Positions 1 to 12,639 of a DNA stretch of 64,000 nucleotides are shown piece after piece. Source of the stretch: Prostheceraeus crozeri (Eukaryota > Platyhelminthes > Polycladida > Euryleptidae); assembly GCA_907163375.1 (NCBI GenBank), contig CAJQUW010003622.1:434001-498000 (forward strand), given 5' to 3'. Each line of letters starts with the position of its first letter. The first letter of the stretch is position 1. The translations under genes and the position numbers were made by a program. The notes under the pieces were generated by a model that saw only the letters and a program-made list of their open reading frames with translations, was not told where the DNA came from and did no database searches.

Positions 1-2825
1 AACATTTTTAGGCAAACTTTATCACCAAACACATGTGATCAATGAATTTGCTTAAGATTATGCAAGAGATGAACACAATACAGTAAATATGGATATCGGT
101 GAGAACCGAAATGACAAAATCAAGAACATCTGATCTTAATCAATAAAGATCCGATTTAAACTTTTAAAAAATCAATTTTTTTTATTTTTTGAAAAAAATC
201 ATGTTTGCCAACCCGTCATGCATCTCAGTAATTGATCCTAAAACAAAACGACGAGCCCGGTGTGACAAAAATGCGCTTACTTGAGGCGGGTCACGAATTA
301 GTTAGGATCAGGAAATGATAAAACATCAAGTTTTAAGCACTCCATCTGCATAAAAGCAGGTGTGGTAACATAGGCAAAACCCGCCTGTCTAAAATTGTCA
401 CTCTGTTCAAAAGCTTACATCTCATCGAATTATGCATTACATTATTCAAAGCTTTGCTAGCCCGACACAGGATAATAATCAAAATTATTCAATTGTGTGT
501 TCAGTTTTGCGTCTATTAGTCGTTGGTTGCTTTGAATAGCGAAACAGAAGAGCAAAAGTCAGTGACATCGGTTAATAGGAGCCTGACACTGAGTAATGAC
601 AGTCCCCATACATCTCTCTGGCCTAAGGTCACATGCGATGCAGAGCTGGAGACACGTTCGTGGTAAACTCGCCACAAATGACGAGCTAGTCAATTTGCCA
701 AAATAATGCTGAAAGTTGCAAACTGTCCTAGATCGAACGTGCCTGCTGAGTGCAGATTCATTTCCGCGATGCTGATCCAGACCGCACTGGGAAATATGCT
801 AGAGTAGAGACTCCTGCAATCAAAATCGAGAAGCTTTTTCGAGCCACTGTTGCAGTCACTACTACGTCTCATGATGATAATGACTATGAGGACTTCTAGT
901 TTTTCCATGCTTATATTTGCGATGCATAGTAAAGTGCCATAACTTAGTGGATGAAATTATGTATTGAGAAGGGGTTGTTATAAGTACACCTTGTGTTTAC
1001 TAATTGTCTCCTTTGCTTGTTAAATTGCGTGTTTGCTACAGCTCCTTGTTTGTAGGGTATCATCATATACTAATTGAATTGCCTGTACAGAAGTGTAGAA
1101 TGGCATGCCGACATGTGCATCTAGATGAATTACAAATACTTGCTTGATGCTATCACAAACAAAATCATGACACTTTCATTTCACGTGAAGTGGTTTTGTA
1201 AAAGAATTGCATATGTATACCGCAGCACAACGTTCCCAAGGGAAAATCAAAGTCATCAAACAGTTTCATGAAGCCTAGACTGAAGGGGATTGGTAAACAC
1301 GGATGATTGAAGAACTGTACTTTGATCAATGCTTTACTGAAGTTCTCTTGAGAATTATCTAAAATATTTGATTAGTTCAAGAAATATCAAAGGGCGTTTG
1401 AGTTTGATACAGGGTTTCAACAGGCAAAAACCGTGAAACCTGATTAAACCTTTGACCAGAAGATGCCACTTTGTTCAGGAGTCGTAATAGAGAGGTTCAT
1501 TGGGTATTGGGTGCTCAAAGAAAAAACACGCACGAACACATGCACACAGTGCAACGTCCATGATTTCTCAATGATAATTCTACAGCATTTCTTTCAGTTT
1601 TCTTGTGCTCTTTATTTGTGACCTATTTAATCTGTGGTTGACTTAATGTTGAATGTCCACTGAATGTAAACTGTGTATACTGATGAATCCTGGGATTCGA
1701 TGAAATGTCCTTGAAAAATAAAAAGATCTGGTCCTACCTTGTGAGCAAGTTGCAATTCAATACTCAGTAATTCCACTGACGTTTTTGAAACGGAAGTATA
1801 AAAATCGATTAAATTGTAGCATAGTATTGACCTATTTTAGCAATGTATCGCATTCACGATACAGCATTAAATATATTCGGCATGAGCTTCAATCAATGCC
1901 TATGCAAAGAAATAGCATTAAGGAAAGAAAGCTGCGGCACACAATCTAACATGAAATGGTAACAAGAAAGTTAAAGGATACCGGCATAGGTTACTTTCAA
2001 TAAGGAAGATGCTGGTTTTGAAGGAATGTTTCTTAAGAATCCGTTTCAGGAGTTCAACATTTCCGTGCATTCTCCGTAGATTGCAACCGCAATGAAAGAA
2101 ATGACGTGTCATCAATTTGATGAAGACGAAATGAGATTTTGTTAGAATGCAATAAATCCAATTGCGGAATGTGGCTTTGTGCTTACACTTTATCTTCTTT
2201 GCAAACATATAAGCCATTACAAACATTCGATATTTTGGCATGAGATTCAATCAACGCCTATGCAAAGAACGAGCATAGGAAAGAAAGCTACGGTGCAAAA
2301 TCTAGCATGAAATGGGAACAAAAAGTTAGAGAATACCGCTATTTCTTTCTCGTGCTTACGCTTTATGCTATTTACAGACAGGAGCTATTTTCTTGAAGTA
2401 CTTGAAAGGACTTAATCACTTACTCGTTCTTACAGTACTCCTATCAATGATAGATAACTGCCAAGTAATTATAACATTATCCTGATTTAATGGACGAAAT
2501 AACTGATAAAAAGTGGGTTAACACCGACTCTGCATATGCCTCTCAGGTGTACAACCACTTCTAGACAATGCAGAAACTGCACTGAGCTTTCAGTTAGCCA
2601 GGATGAGCAAAGCTCAACTTCCAGTATATTAATGGCAAATGAAAATAACATGATCTGTCTCCTTCACTTAGCCTTGAGCAAATAAGGTAATCATGTTTCT
2701 ATAGGTATTAATGTATTCTAGATAGGCCGTTTTTAGATATCCTAATTTTTTTCATGGCAATTAACATAATTTCGGCAATAGGATCTACTATATATGCATA
2801 TAACATCACAATTTCTGTCACTCAC
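1..2825. other. non-coding stretch, no gene recognised
   Basis: AT-rich sequence with only short, unconvincing open frames on both strands. Apart from the duplicated segment listed separately at 1879-2345 I see no transposase, RNA gene or exon with convincing splice sites. Confidence 0.5.
1879..2345 (+). repeat. pair of diverged direct repeats, about 110 bp each
   Basis: Segments 1879-1990 and 2237-2345 share a run of similar words in the same order (GGCATGAG, TTCAATCAA, CCTATGCAAAGAA, GGAAAGAAAGCT, GCATGAAATGG or ACATGAAATGG, AAAGTTA). They differ at many places, so this is an old local duplication or two copies of one short repeat. No coding sense is evident. Confidence 0.6.
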
Positions 2826-2936
2826 CAATTCTCCTTCATTGACAAGTGTTTCTTTTTCCTCATTTAGGATTTCTGATGTAGTCTCTAAATAGTCGAACGT
2901 ATCTTCGTAGTCATAAATTCTAACCTCATCCTCATT
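2826..2936 (-). CDS. candidate internal host exon, acidic
   Basis: On the minus strand an acceptor (..TTTAGCGCAG) is followed by 37 open codons and then a strong donor (TTG, then GTGAGT). The exon is 111 bp and phase 0 at both ends. The encoded piece is acidic and Tyr-rich (it contains YDYEDTFDYLE and SEILNEEKETL), which is unusual for random AT-rich sequence. I find no partner exon whose phase clearly fits, so the gene it belongs to is unknown. It could be an exon of a gene continuing left of the window. A chance frame cannot be excluded. Confidence 0.4.
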
Positions 2937-4249
2937 CTGCGCTAAACAATGAGCCAATATATGCATGGCATATAACTTCATGCATTCATCAGGCATGCAT
3001 CACATTCGCATGATCGTTTACACAATGATGTAGTGTTATTTTACTTCAATTTGTGATAAATTTCCAAAATGTACATAAGTAATTTCGAAATATTAAATTT
3101 AAATATGCAGAAATACTACATATCTTACAAAAGATTGATAGATACAAACACATTTGCAGTGATTGTTTTTTTTTTGGTGCTGGAAGAATTTGTTTGCAAG
3201 TCCATCTCTCCATTCGTTTAGTTGATCAGATGTTTATGTTCATCAACCATTATACAGCGGAATTAAATATCGGCGTGATGCTTACTTAATAGCTGGGATT
3301 TCTTATGATCATGTTTAAAAAGATGAGATGATAACTTCATGATAATAGATACAGTAAAAGTACAACAGCTGTAAATGCTTGTAGACGCATGGTGGCATAT
3401 TGAGATGGACTTTATCAAATAACTCTATGTTTATAAAGAAATCATAATCATTAATCTCTACAAAGTGCACTAAAGTACTTTGAAAAGTGCCGGTGTCAAT
3501 CTTTTAAATGCGACACTTACCAGCTGTCATATGACCATAGAGTAATGGTATAGATACTTTATGGATGCGACCATATGGACACGACCTTCTTCCCAATCAG
3601 CCTTTATGCTAGCCCACAGACATCGAACATTAATCATTAAGGTTGTCTCTGTGCTAGCCCTACATCTTGGACATGGATGAACCAATCGGAACATAGAGTA
3701 AGTATCGGAATGTCCATTAATGAAGGGCACTTTGAGGTGCAGCTGCATTTGTTTCGATGCGCATACTTGATCTAGGGCAACATCTTTTCAGCTATTTCCA
3801 TAGCTATTTCTTTGATTGTCTGATGAAGGCATCTCTGGATGGGCCATAGTAGAATATCAATTAGACACAAATATAGACTGAGACCAAAGATATTTGATAT
3901 TATAAATGGCTATATAGGAAATAGACGTGTTCCTACTTTATGTGCAACGAGGCCAGTCATAGAGTAGGGACTTGCTTTATGAAACCAGTGAATATCAGCT
4001 GATATTGCATGAATTTTAAAATATTTGTAAGCGGGAAACACATATTCCTTTTCATTGCCTCTTTCTAGTAATTGCAGAACTAAAACGCATTTATATAACA
4101 AATCAAGACATTTTTATATGTCTAAAAACAACGTCCAAATTGCAACAAATAGAGCAAGCATAGAGTGTCGATCATAGAGTAGGGAAATATAGGTAGATTG
4201 TCGACTCAAAAAAGTATCTGTATACAGTGAAAATTTTTATATTAAAATA
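2937..4249. other. non-coding stretch with a recurring CATAGAGTA word
   Basis: No gene recognised. The word CATAGAGT(A/G) recurs at about 3535, 3691, 3965, 4159 and 4172. Spacing is irregular, so I read this as debris of an old repeat rather than an array. Confidence 0.4.
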
Positions 4250-4969
4250 TTCAGTTTTTTGCGGAGATTACGTTCACGTGGTCCAAAAAAATTATTTGAG
4301 CATTTTTAGAAAAGTCAAAATTTGCCAATTTATATACTACCGAGATGACTGTCCTATTTAAGTAGTATGAAACAAGTTGGATATTAAAAGGAATGAATAT
4401 TTGCTAATAATCATCCCAACTAAGCTGAAATCAAGCTGATTATCAAGGGAATTTTATCCTCCGTATTATTATGGAAGCCTTCATGAAAAAGGTCACCGGC
4501 ATGATTTCATGATTCACAAAATTTATGTTTCACTTCTTGAATCTGGATGGTGATGTATACCCATTTACATCTTTCAAAGTCAGTTGAAATCATTGTCTTT
4601 TTACTCTGTTATTTTGCTGTACCAGTGGCAGGTTGCTTTTCATGTGATCACGCTTAAGAAGATTCTCTTGAGGTTCAGCACGAAAGCAATAGCAGGTCAT
4701 TTGCTAATTTAACAAACATTATCTCTCCAAGGCTGTCATGACACGGACGATCTGTAAAATAATATCATTTCCATATGCTGCATACTATCATGATCTGTCG
4801 ATTTCGTTGGAATTTCTTCAAAGCTGCATAAATATGCATATCTCACATTTGGAAACAATTCCGAGTGTATCACCTTTGAGTTCATTTAATAAAATCGAAA
4901 GTGTACAGATACACATTGGGGATTTAATAAATGCGGAGTTACCACTCTACCTAATATATTTACTCTGTG
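4250..4969 (+). repeat. tandem duplication, copy A (about 720 bp)
   Basis: Begins ATTCAGTTTTTTGCGGAGAT and ends near a CTACCTAATATATTTACTCT run. The same sequence starts again at 4970, so the two copies abut head to tail. The copies differ by scattered substitutions and small indels, so the duplication is not recent. No conserved open frame. Confidence 0.8.
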
Positions 4970-5456
4970 GATTCAGTTTTTTGCGGAGATTACGTTCACG
5001 TGGTCCAAAAAAATTATTTGAGCACTTTTGAAAAAAGTCAAAATTTGCCAATTGATATACTACCGAGATGACTCTCCTAAATAAGTAGTATGAAACAAGT
5101 TGGATATCAAAAGGAATGAATATTTGATAATGAGCATCCTAGCTAGCTGATCAAGGGAATTTCATGAATTGTGCCACAATGAGAGTCTTCATGAAAAAGT
5201 CGCGATATTATTCGTGCTTTCTTGGCTGAAATTTCAAGTTTTTAATTCAATTTTCACCGGCATGATTTTATGAATCACTTAATTCATGTTTCATTTCATG
5301 AATCTGAATACTGATGTGGAACTATTTACATCTTTCAAAATTGAATGAAGTCATTGTCTTTGATTAGGTGATTTTGCTCTACCAGTGGCAGGTTGCCTGT
5401 GGTGTGATCTCGCTTAAGAAAATGCACTTTAGGTTGAGCATGAAAGCAATAGGAAC
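4970..5456 (+). repeat. tandem duplication, copy B, left part
   Basis: Matches the first two thirds of copy A, up to the GAAAGCAATAG word (copy A about 4680-4692). At 5457 the match stops and an unrelated transposon begins. The remainder resumes at 8078. Confidence 0.8.
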
Positions 5457-8077
5457 CCATCCCTGTGCAAGCGGAAAGTCGGCCAAAGTCTGGGCCGAAG
5501 TCGGCAAACAATTTCGGCCCGAACGCGACGTGTCCGGCGCCCCTAAGTCGGCCCGGGTTCGGCTGGTCGACTTCGGCCCGTAGTGTATTGACCGTTTGTA
5601 GCGGGGCGAATTGTGGTGGCCGAATCCAGTCCGCGAGATCTGCGTTGGCTTGCCTTTACCTAACCGCATGTAATAGGCAATAACAACTACTGAGATGATG
5701 AAACTTACCTAGATTGAGTCCATTGAAGGTCAATTTTGTAAACGTAGACATCGGGATTCAGGTTGATTGTACCTCAAACAAGTTTAAATCTTGAATACAA
5801 TGGATAATAACAATCATATCCACTGGTACTCAAAACTATCGTAGATGAGGTTCATTTGGATATTCTGCTCCTAAATTTTGATGTCTGAAACCAACAAAAA
5901 TACATTATAAGCGAATTAAGGGAGCGATAGTAAAACGTAGACAAGTTGTGAACAATGATGTAAAACATAAACCATGTAGAGCTCTATAACGACACATAAT
6001 AGAGAAGTATATGACACAGAAATGAGCATTAATTTATTGTAAGATGAAAGAAGGTGATAATTAATCTAAACTATTTTTATGTTTCATCATTCCAATAATT
6101 TACAACAGCAACGAGTTAATCTACAACACATTTTCCCAGGGTGGACAACATGCCGTTAAAGTAGAAAGTGCGATGAATTTGATATTTAATTTAAAATGAT
6201 TTATCCTTTAGCTGAAATAAATAACAACGTACCGCAAGATGGTTTACTTACACATCCAAACCAACCATGTAGTGAAACATTCGAACCTGTGACTTATTTT
6301 CAAAGTTTGCGACTGTTGCCAAACAGGGTTGAGAAGAGAAGAACGTGGTCCCGGCGGAAATTCACATTTCAAGGAGGCCCAAAAGGCCAACAAAATAATA
6401 CTTAAAGCCGAGCTATTATACTAATACAAGTCCGCTAGAAAATTCTCATCGCTTAGAGATTAGAAAAAAATTTCAATCCCGATTCACGACCTTATATTTT
6501 GAATAAAGCTTCTTGTAATGACACCCGACGTCCTGCATGCTGACTTGATCACGGGAATAACCCAATGCTGGTAAAATCAAAACATGCGGAGGCAGTGGCA
6601 AGAATAGCCTTACAACATATTTACACATTACAAAATACTGTCGATCACATCAGTCAGTTTCAAAGAATCGCAAAAAATTACTTGTCACAGTCGGCAGACG
6701 ATGAAACGTCAGGTGTCATTTCATGAAGTTTTGTTCAATATGTAAGGTCGTAAATTGTGAGTGAAATTCTGGTTTTTTTCAACCAATGGCCAACCTCCCA
6801 TGAGACTGAAACATTAGCATACATACACGGAAATTAAATGGCATGAATAATTGCAGTGGTATGGCTTAATTTTCACTTTTTAATATTTTTGTTTGCTTAT
6901 AAGAATGCTTTCAATTGCCTCAACTCTTTTTCATGTACAATAGGCCTATAAAACAACCCGCTGCCTCATTATACTATATTACACATAGGCCTGACCAAAC
7001 GACAGACGGCTTGCTCACAAACTACATTATCGAAAAGCATCAATCAGCGAATTGAATTTTTTAAGATGGAGGACATTCATGTTTATTCACCACTCCTGTT
7101 TTTAGGAAATATGCTTCAATATCAAGGATCGAACTTTCCATCTCCTATCAACGATCCTGATGAATCACGCGATTAATTCTTTAATCAAATACACATTTTA
7201 TTTTGTGACTTCATGACAATTAGAATGGTTGGCTTAGAATCTGTTACTGTACAAGTTACCTATTGATGCGGTTTATTCACCTGATTTACGAGTACGATTT
7301 ATTTGCTACTCACGTCTCAATATTGTTGACGCACCATATACACTCCATTTAGGTACTCATATATCCGCGGTGATAATCTTTAACAAAGGGTGGCAACATG
7401 TATACCATCTTCAATGAATAGAAAAAAACTGCACCGTCAGCTGTTCGACGAGTTGATTCACACCCACACACCGCATGAGGAATCCGTGAACTAACTGATA
7501 GACGTAGTGCGCGGCGAAGAAATGAATTGCAATGTTGGAATTCGGGAGGCTCGCCATCATGAAGACATTATAATCCCCTTTTAGAATAGGTCAGAAATAT
7601 AAATTAGGTAATTACAGTGGTCGGGATGCATTAGAACGAAGTCATGCTTTATAAATAATCATGAAAACTGACTATTGTACATGCGTACTCGTGAAACATC
7701 GGAAAATGATGGCATTTCTACCTGAGCGCCTTATACGGACTTCTAAATATAGTACCCAATACAGGATTCCCGTCACAGTGCGATTAATCGCTATGTTCCG
7801 AAGTCAGCTACGTTTTTCGTTTTGCCGAAGTTCTACCGAAAGTCGATTGACCGAATTATGACGCACTTTGTGCCGGCATTCACAAAAATGCGTGGTTATA
7901 AAAACATTTCCATTTATTTCATATCAAAACATCTTTCGCAGGTCATATCATAACACAGATAATATAAATTACGATAGAAACTTCATTTGAACTGAAACTG
8001 CTCAAGATGGCCGAAGAGTCGCACTTTGCTGTTGTCGGCCCTGACACGGTCCGACATTTACGTTTGCACAGGGATGG
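5457..8077. mobile_element. non-autonomous DNA transposon with 17-bp inverted ends
   Basis: The ends are CCATCCCTGTGCAAGCG (5457-5473) and, on the other strand, CCATCCCTGTGCAAACG (8077-8061): a 17-bp inverted repeat with one mismatch. Both subterminal regions are GC-rich and full of related words (GTCGGCC, GCCGAAGTC, TTCGGCC). The element splits copy B of the local duplication exactly, which defines its borders independently. The AT-rich interior holds no transposase. No clear target duplication is visible, so I cannot assign a superfamily. Confidence 0.7.
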
Positions 8078-8338
8078 AATTGTTAATTTAGCAAGCATTA
8101 AATCTCCAAGGCTGTCATGAGCATCTGTGAAATACCATCATTCCTTCTGCATTGCAATCATGATCACTCAATTCCGTTGTAATTTCTGCAAAACTGCAAA
8201 ACTTTGCATATCTCACACTTGGTGACAATACCACCTGTATCTCCCTTGAGTTCATTTAATAAAATCGAAAGTGTATACACATTAGGGATTTAATAAATGT
8301 TGAGTTACCACTCTATACCTAATATACCTACTCTATGA
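8078..8338 (+). repeat. tandem duplication, copy B, right part
   Basis: Resumes copy B after the 2.6-kb insertion and matches copy A from about 4700 to 4969, including the words CTCCAAGGCTGTCATGA and TTGAGTTCATTTAATAAAAT. With the left part it makes an essentially full-length second copy. Confidence 0.8.
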
Positions 8339-11300
8339 AGTAGGGCCTATAGTCTAACATCCTACTTTTTCAGATGTTTTGCAAAACGCAGTTGTAAATA
8401 AGAGTTCTGCTGATAGAATTCTTTTAAATAGACTTTATTGCATTATGTCAGTTGGTTATTACATCTGAAAAGCGTATGTTATATAGGAATAATACAAATG
8501 AAGACCTAACGCGATTGCCAAGCTTGGCAATTATCTATCGTGTATATGCAATTTTGTGGAAAAAAATTACATGATACAACAGAAAAAATAAATATAAACT
8601 ATTAGAAAATTTGATATAAAATTGGCTCAAGCAAATAAAAACAAACAGCATATACTACGTATGTTATACAGTGCACATTGACAACATATTTGACATTGAC
8701 AGACATGCGATGATCGATTCCAGTTGGCCATGCCCTCTGTTAATGATTTGCAATACATAGATCCATATTGTAGTTTCAGCCAGGTGAATAGCTCGAAGAG
8801 CGTTGTTGACATGGGCAAGCCTTATTAATAGCCAATTTCTCAGTGTAGTATTTGGATTCTCACTGAAATTGCTAATGGTCGATCATGAATTCTGCAGAGG
8901 GAGTTGAGTGTTTATCAATTAATACCCCAACAGTTTTCATCTGAATATTTTTTCTTCCAAATTGATAGTACTGCATTAAATTGCTGTATTGCCGCTCTCA
9001 TCTTTAACAATTTTTTTCAGGGAAACTACTGAATGAGTATTCTTGAAACTTATCATATATTATCAGTGAATTGTGTTTTATATCATATGCCATTTCCAAG
9101 GCTTTTTGTCGCATTGCACAACGCACAGTCGACAAAACAGCAATTTCGCACCATTGCAGTAATGCTTTTTTGCCACGATAAGGACCGTACTAAAATGGGT
9201 TAAAATTTAGGCATCTATTTCTCATCCAGCCCTTTTAAACAACTAAATATCTTTGAATTATACTAAATCAGGTAGCTACTGACTTTGCCCAATTCGGCAG
9301 TTTTGATTTTTTGGCCAACGAATGCATATAAGCGTATAAAGATAAAAGTGAGTTTGAATCAGCAAATTGCCCACCAAGAAGAATATCTTGATCAATTTCA
9401 ATTCATGTAATTTGTCCCAGGGATGCGGAGTCGGAGTCGGAGTCCTATCAAATGATAGGACTCCGGACTGCGGCCTATAACTAGACCCGAAATGTAATAG
9501 AAACAAATTATTTATCCTCGTACATAGCTGTCACTGTCTTGATGTCAACTTTCTCCGTCAAACTAAAGTACAGAGACACTGCTGCATGAAAAGCTTGCAA
9601 TAGTTGAGGGAATGAACTGTGATAGTGTAAAAAGCATTGCCACTCGGTGATTTTGGTAGAGAAGACAAGCAAGCCTTCCTGGCCTCGATCACACCTACGC
9701 GCCAAAGATCACATCAGAGACAAAAATGAAATACTAGTTTGCTTGAGAACATTACCTCTTACCCTCACGTTGATCGTGCGTGATCTCTCCTCCAAAGCGC
9801 ATATTAAGATTGAAAGTGTACTCATATTTTTTGGAGAAGGATGGGGATTTTCCTGCCTGGTAGAGACTAGAGAAAAACCGTGTGAAGCACACATCAACAA
9901 AATGGGACGAGCCGAGAGTCGTGTGCATCCAACTTAAAGAATATGTGATGCATTTAAGAAATAATGGAAATGATGATCATGAAGTATATTAAATGACTCG
10001 GTTTATATTATATTTTAGAATTAACAAAGTACGCAATGCTGAAATACATGTACTTAATTAAGAACGCTTAAGAACAAGTTAGTGATAAATCCATCGCCAT
10101 TGTTATACAGTAAAATTTTGCAGTTCATGTGTTCACTTGTTTTCAAAGAAAACGCTTTTTTCCACCATTAGGCTACTCCGAGCTCCGCATTATATTTCAC
10201 GGGTCAATCCCATTGTACTAAATTGACGTTCGAAGCTGCTGTGCTGCATGAGTGCAATTTAAATAATTAACTTTGGTAGTACCAGATGTTGCTGGTTCCC
10301 TCTCAAAGCATATTCTCACCGCCTCTACCAAGTTCAGGATGAACGGTGCTTTCGAAAAGTCGAAGGAGCTGATTTAGCAACGTATTGGGTTAGTGGTTGA
10401 GAGTTAGCAGGCTCAACACCATGCAGCGATAAAATTCCGAGCAAGTTTCGTTTGCTCGGCGGTCGTCATTTTTTTCCTGAGATTCGCAGCAGCCAGGAAG
10501 TATAGGTATAGCCCATCGGTGGTTGTATTGTCATTTGTCGTTCGTTTTTCGATCACATAAAGCGTCATTTTACACGCAAGCTTAAACAGAAAATTTCACT
10601 ATTTTATCACTTTCCCATAGTTCCATTGTCTTTTTGACTGTCTAATAAACCTGAAACAGGATGCAAAACATGCAATATTCTTCATATGATCTTTCAAATG
10701 ATTGCATGATATTGACTCGAGTTGACAACTCGATAGGTCCATTTTGAAACAGCCTTATTTAAACATGAAGAAGTCTCCAATAATTTAGCCGATAACTGTT
10801 TTTATTAAAAATTCACTTTTCCCTTCGGCGTACAGAACCTTACGGTTAATGGCAGCGAACTGGCATATGTGGTTGTATGATGTTCTGCCTGTATTCTTGT
10901 ATGATTCTTTACCGGGTGGCTCCCTCGTAGGGAGGAATTGGAAATGCCAGGGATGGAATGACGTTCGAAGGAGTATTGTGAATGAGCAAGATCCGCTAAT
11001 TTCCTCTTAGACAAAAAATTGCGACTGCAGTCGTAATAGGCCTACATGTAAATAGGTTACTCATTGAAATAGGTTTACAATAGACGGTGGCACAATGTTT
11101 GGCAACTGAGAAGATAAATTCGACTCAACAATACAGTGCGCGTCGATTCGAGATTGAAACTCACGAACTTGACACATCGAATTCAGGAATTGTGTAAGCA
11201 TCCCCAGGTTCAATGAAGTCATAGTCTTTGATCACTACATAGCCTATAGCTTTTTGTTGCAGTCTTTTTCGATAATACTTCCCAATTGTGTACTAACAAA

Positions 11301-12091
11301 CCCCCTGATTGGTTACCTAAAACATCTGTACTTGAAAATGTATGTTGTTACTGGTCTTTGGTTTCTTTTTTGAATAGGGACCTACTAGTTTAGAGGGAGG
11401 AATTAAGCATACTTTCAACGTTAGTGAGATGAATCTGTGCAAAAAAGCTAAGAACCACTGGTAAAGCATTGAAAGGTTGTGTTAATAATCATTTCTTAAT
11501 TTCTTAATAATCATTTCATCTTTTCAGCGTGTTTTAAACAATTTGTTTAAAGCACTACCAACCCTCCTTTCGGCCCCTACTGTTTCCACAATTCTAGTTT
11601 AGTATTGACCATCAAAATTCGATTTCCAACTTCGACTTCGAATTACGAGAGCGAGCATTTTCTCACATCACATAGTGATATGTAGCCTATAAGTATAGAT
11701 TCGAAAAGGGTTTAAAAGCGATTTGAGAAACTAAGCATAGTGTAGGGATCATTGTCTCTGAATTTCTTTAAAGAGCAAAGCAGTGTCAATCGATTCAAAA
11801 ATACATATATTTCGAATAACATTCTCAATTATCATATTTACAAGCACTCTCAGGAAAATTGTTATGGGTTACGCAAAATCTCGCACGTACACCACTTCAT
11901 AGAAAAACATAAAAACCGTGATCATTTGATTTTCACCATAGACAGTTGCATGGATGAAAATCTAAGTATCAGTTTAAGACTTACAGCCTGGCACTCTGGA
12001 ACTTTTTTTGAAACTAGAGATAGCAAATTCCAAAATAATTTGCAAGTACATCGATCGACCTCAGTTATTGAATAGAAGTTCAAGCGACACC
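8339..12091. other. non-coding stretch, no gene recognised
   Basis: No convincing exon, RNA gene or transposase. A perfect 13-bp hairpin with a 2-base loop lies at 9438-9465 (arm CGGAGTCCTATCA), next to a short GGAGTC triplication. Other open frames are short and look like chance. Confidence 0.45.
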
Positions 12092-12194
12092 TCAAGAAAT
12101 ATACCAGTTCCATTTCCGCTCATCCTCGTCCTCTGATGATTTACTGTCCATATCATCATCGTCACCTGGTCTATTGATCATTCTCCACATCCTC
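12092..12194 (-). CDS. candidate terminal host exon, acidic C-terminus
   Basis: On the minus strand a pyrimidine-rich acceptor (GATTTTCAG) leads into an open frame that ends in TGA at 12094-12092. The piece reads as a basic/Met-rich start, then an acidic run (GDDDDMDSKSSEDEDE) and a Trp-containing end (KWNWYIS). Such a strongly acidic run is typical of real protein tails. Its upstream exon would lie at higher coordinates, beyond the Polinton inserted at 12640. I could not find it, so the gene is unidentified. Confidence 0.4.
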
Positions 12195-12633
12195 CTGAAA
12201 ATCAAACAGATATCTTCAAATGCAAATATTCAGATTTATACAAAATGTTCAATATTTTTGTAAGGAAAACTTTGATGCCATAATTAAAGTCGTTTTCGGA
12301 GTTTGATGTCTAAAAATTTAATTAATGTAGCTCTTGAAATGCGAAGTCTCTTGAATACACATTAGAATTAACTAACTTATCCACATCCAAACTATTCCAC
12401 ATCCTAACATCCACATCCACATCCACACCGCGCTATTTGCTTAAAAATTTTCCAGAAATTTCGAAAAATTTACTGACCATTTGTAGGAAAAAATCAATCT
12501 ATTTTAAGACAAAACGCATTTATTGAAAATCAGTTAATTGACTTCTTAAGTTCGTTCCTTTTATCTTTCAGGATATCGCTCTCCTCACGCTTCTCGTTTG
12601 CTGCCTTCCGCAACGCATTTGATTTAACGAGAA
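12195..12633. other. non-coding, with an ATCCAC-rich simple repeat
   Basis: AT-rich sequence flanking the Polinton. A degenerate ACATCC/ATCCAC simple repeat lies at about 12378-12430. No gene seen. Confidence 0.5.
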
Positions 12634-12639
12634 GACTCA

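Noticed and set aside
1900-2262. ATGCAAA words in the left host region as members of the Polinton motif set
   Set aside because: They lie in the diverged host repeat, far from any gene, and show that the word occurs by chance in this AT-rich DNA.
5368-5683. Three overlapping frames on both strands in a GC-rich patch
   Set aside because: They cover the GC-rich subterminal part of the 2.6-kb transposon; lack of stops follows from base composition.
9438-9465. Perfect hairpin as a possible terminator or regulatory site
   Set aside because: A bacterial-type terminator makes no sense here, and no gene ends nearby. Kept only as a note in the stretch description.
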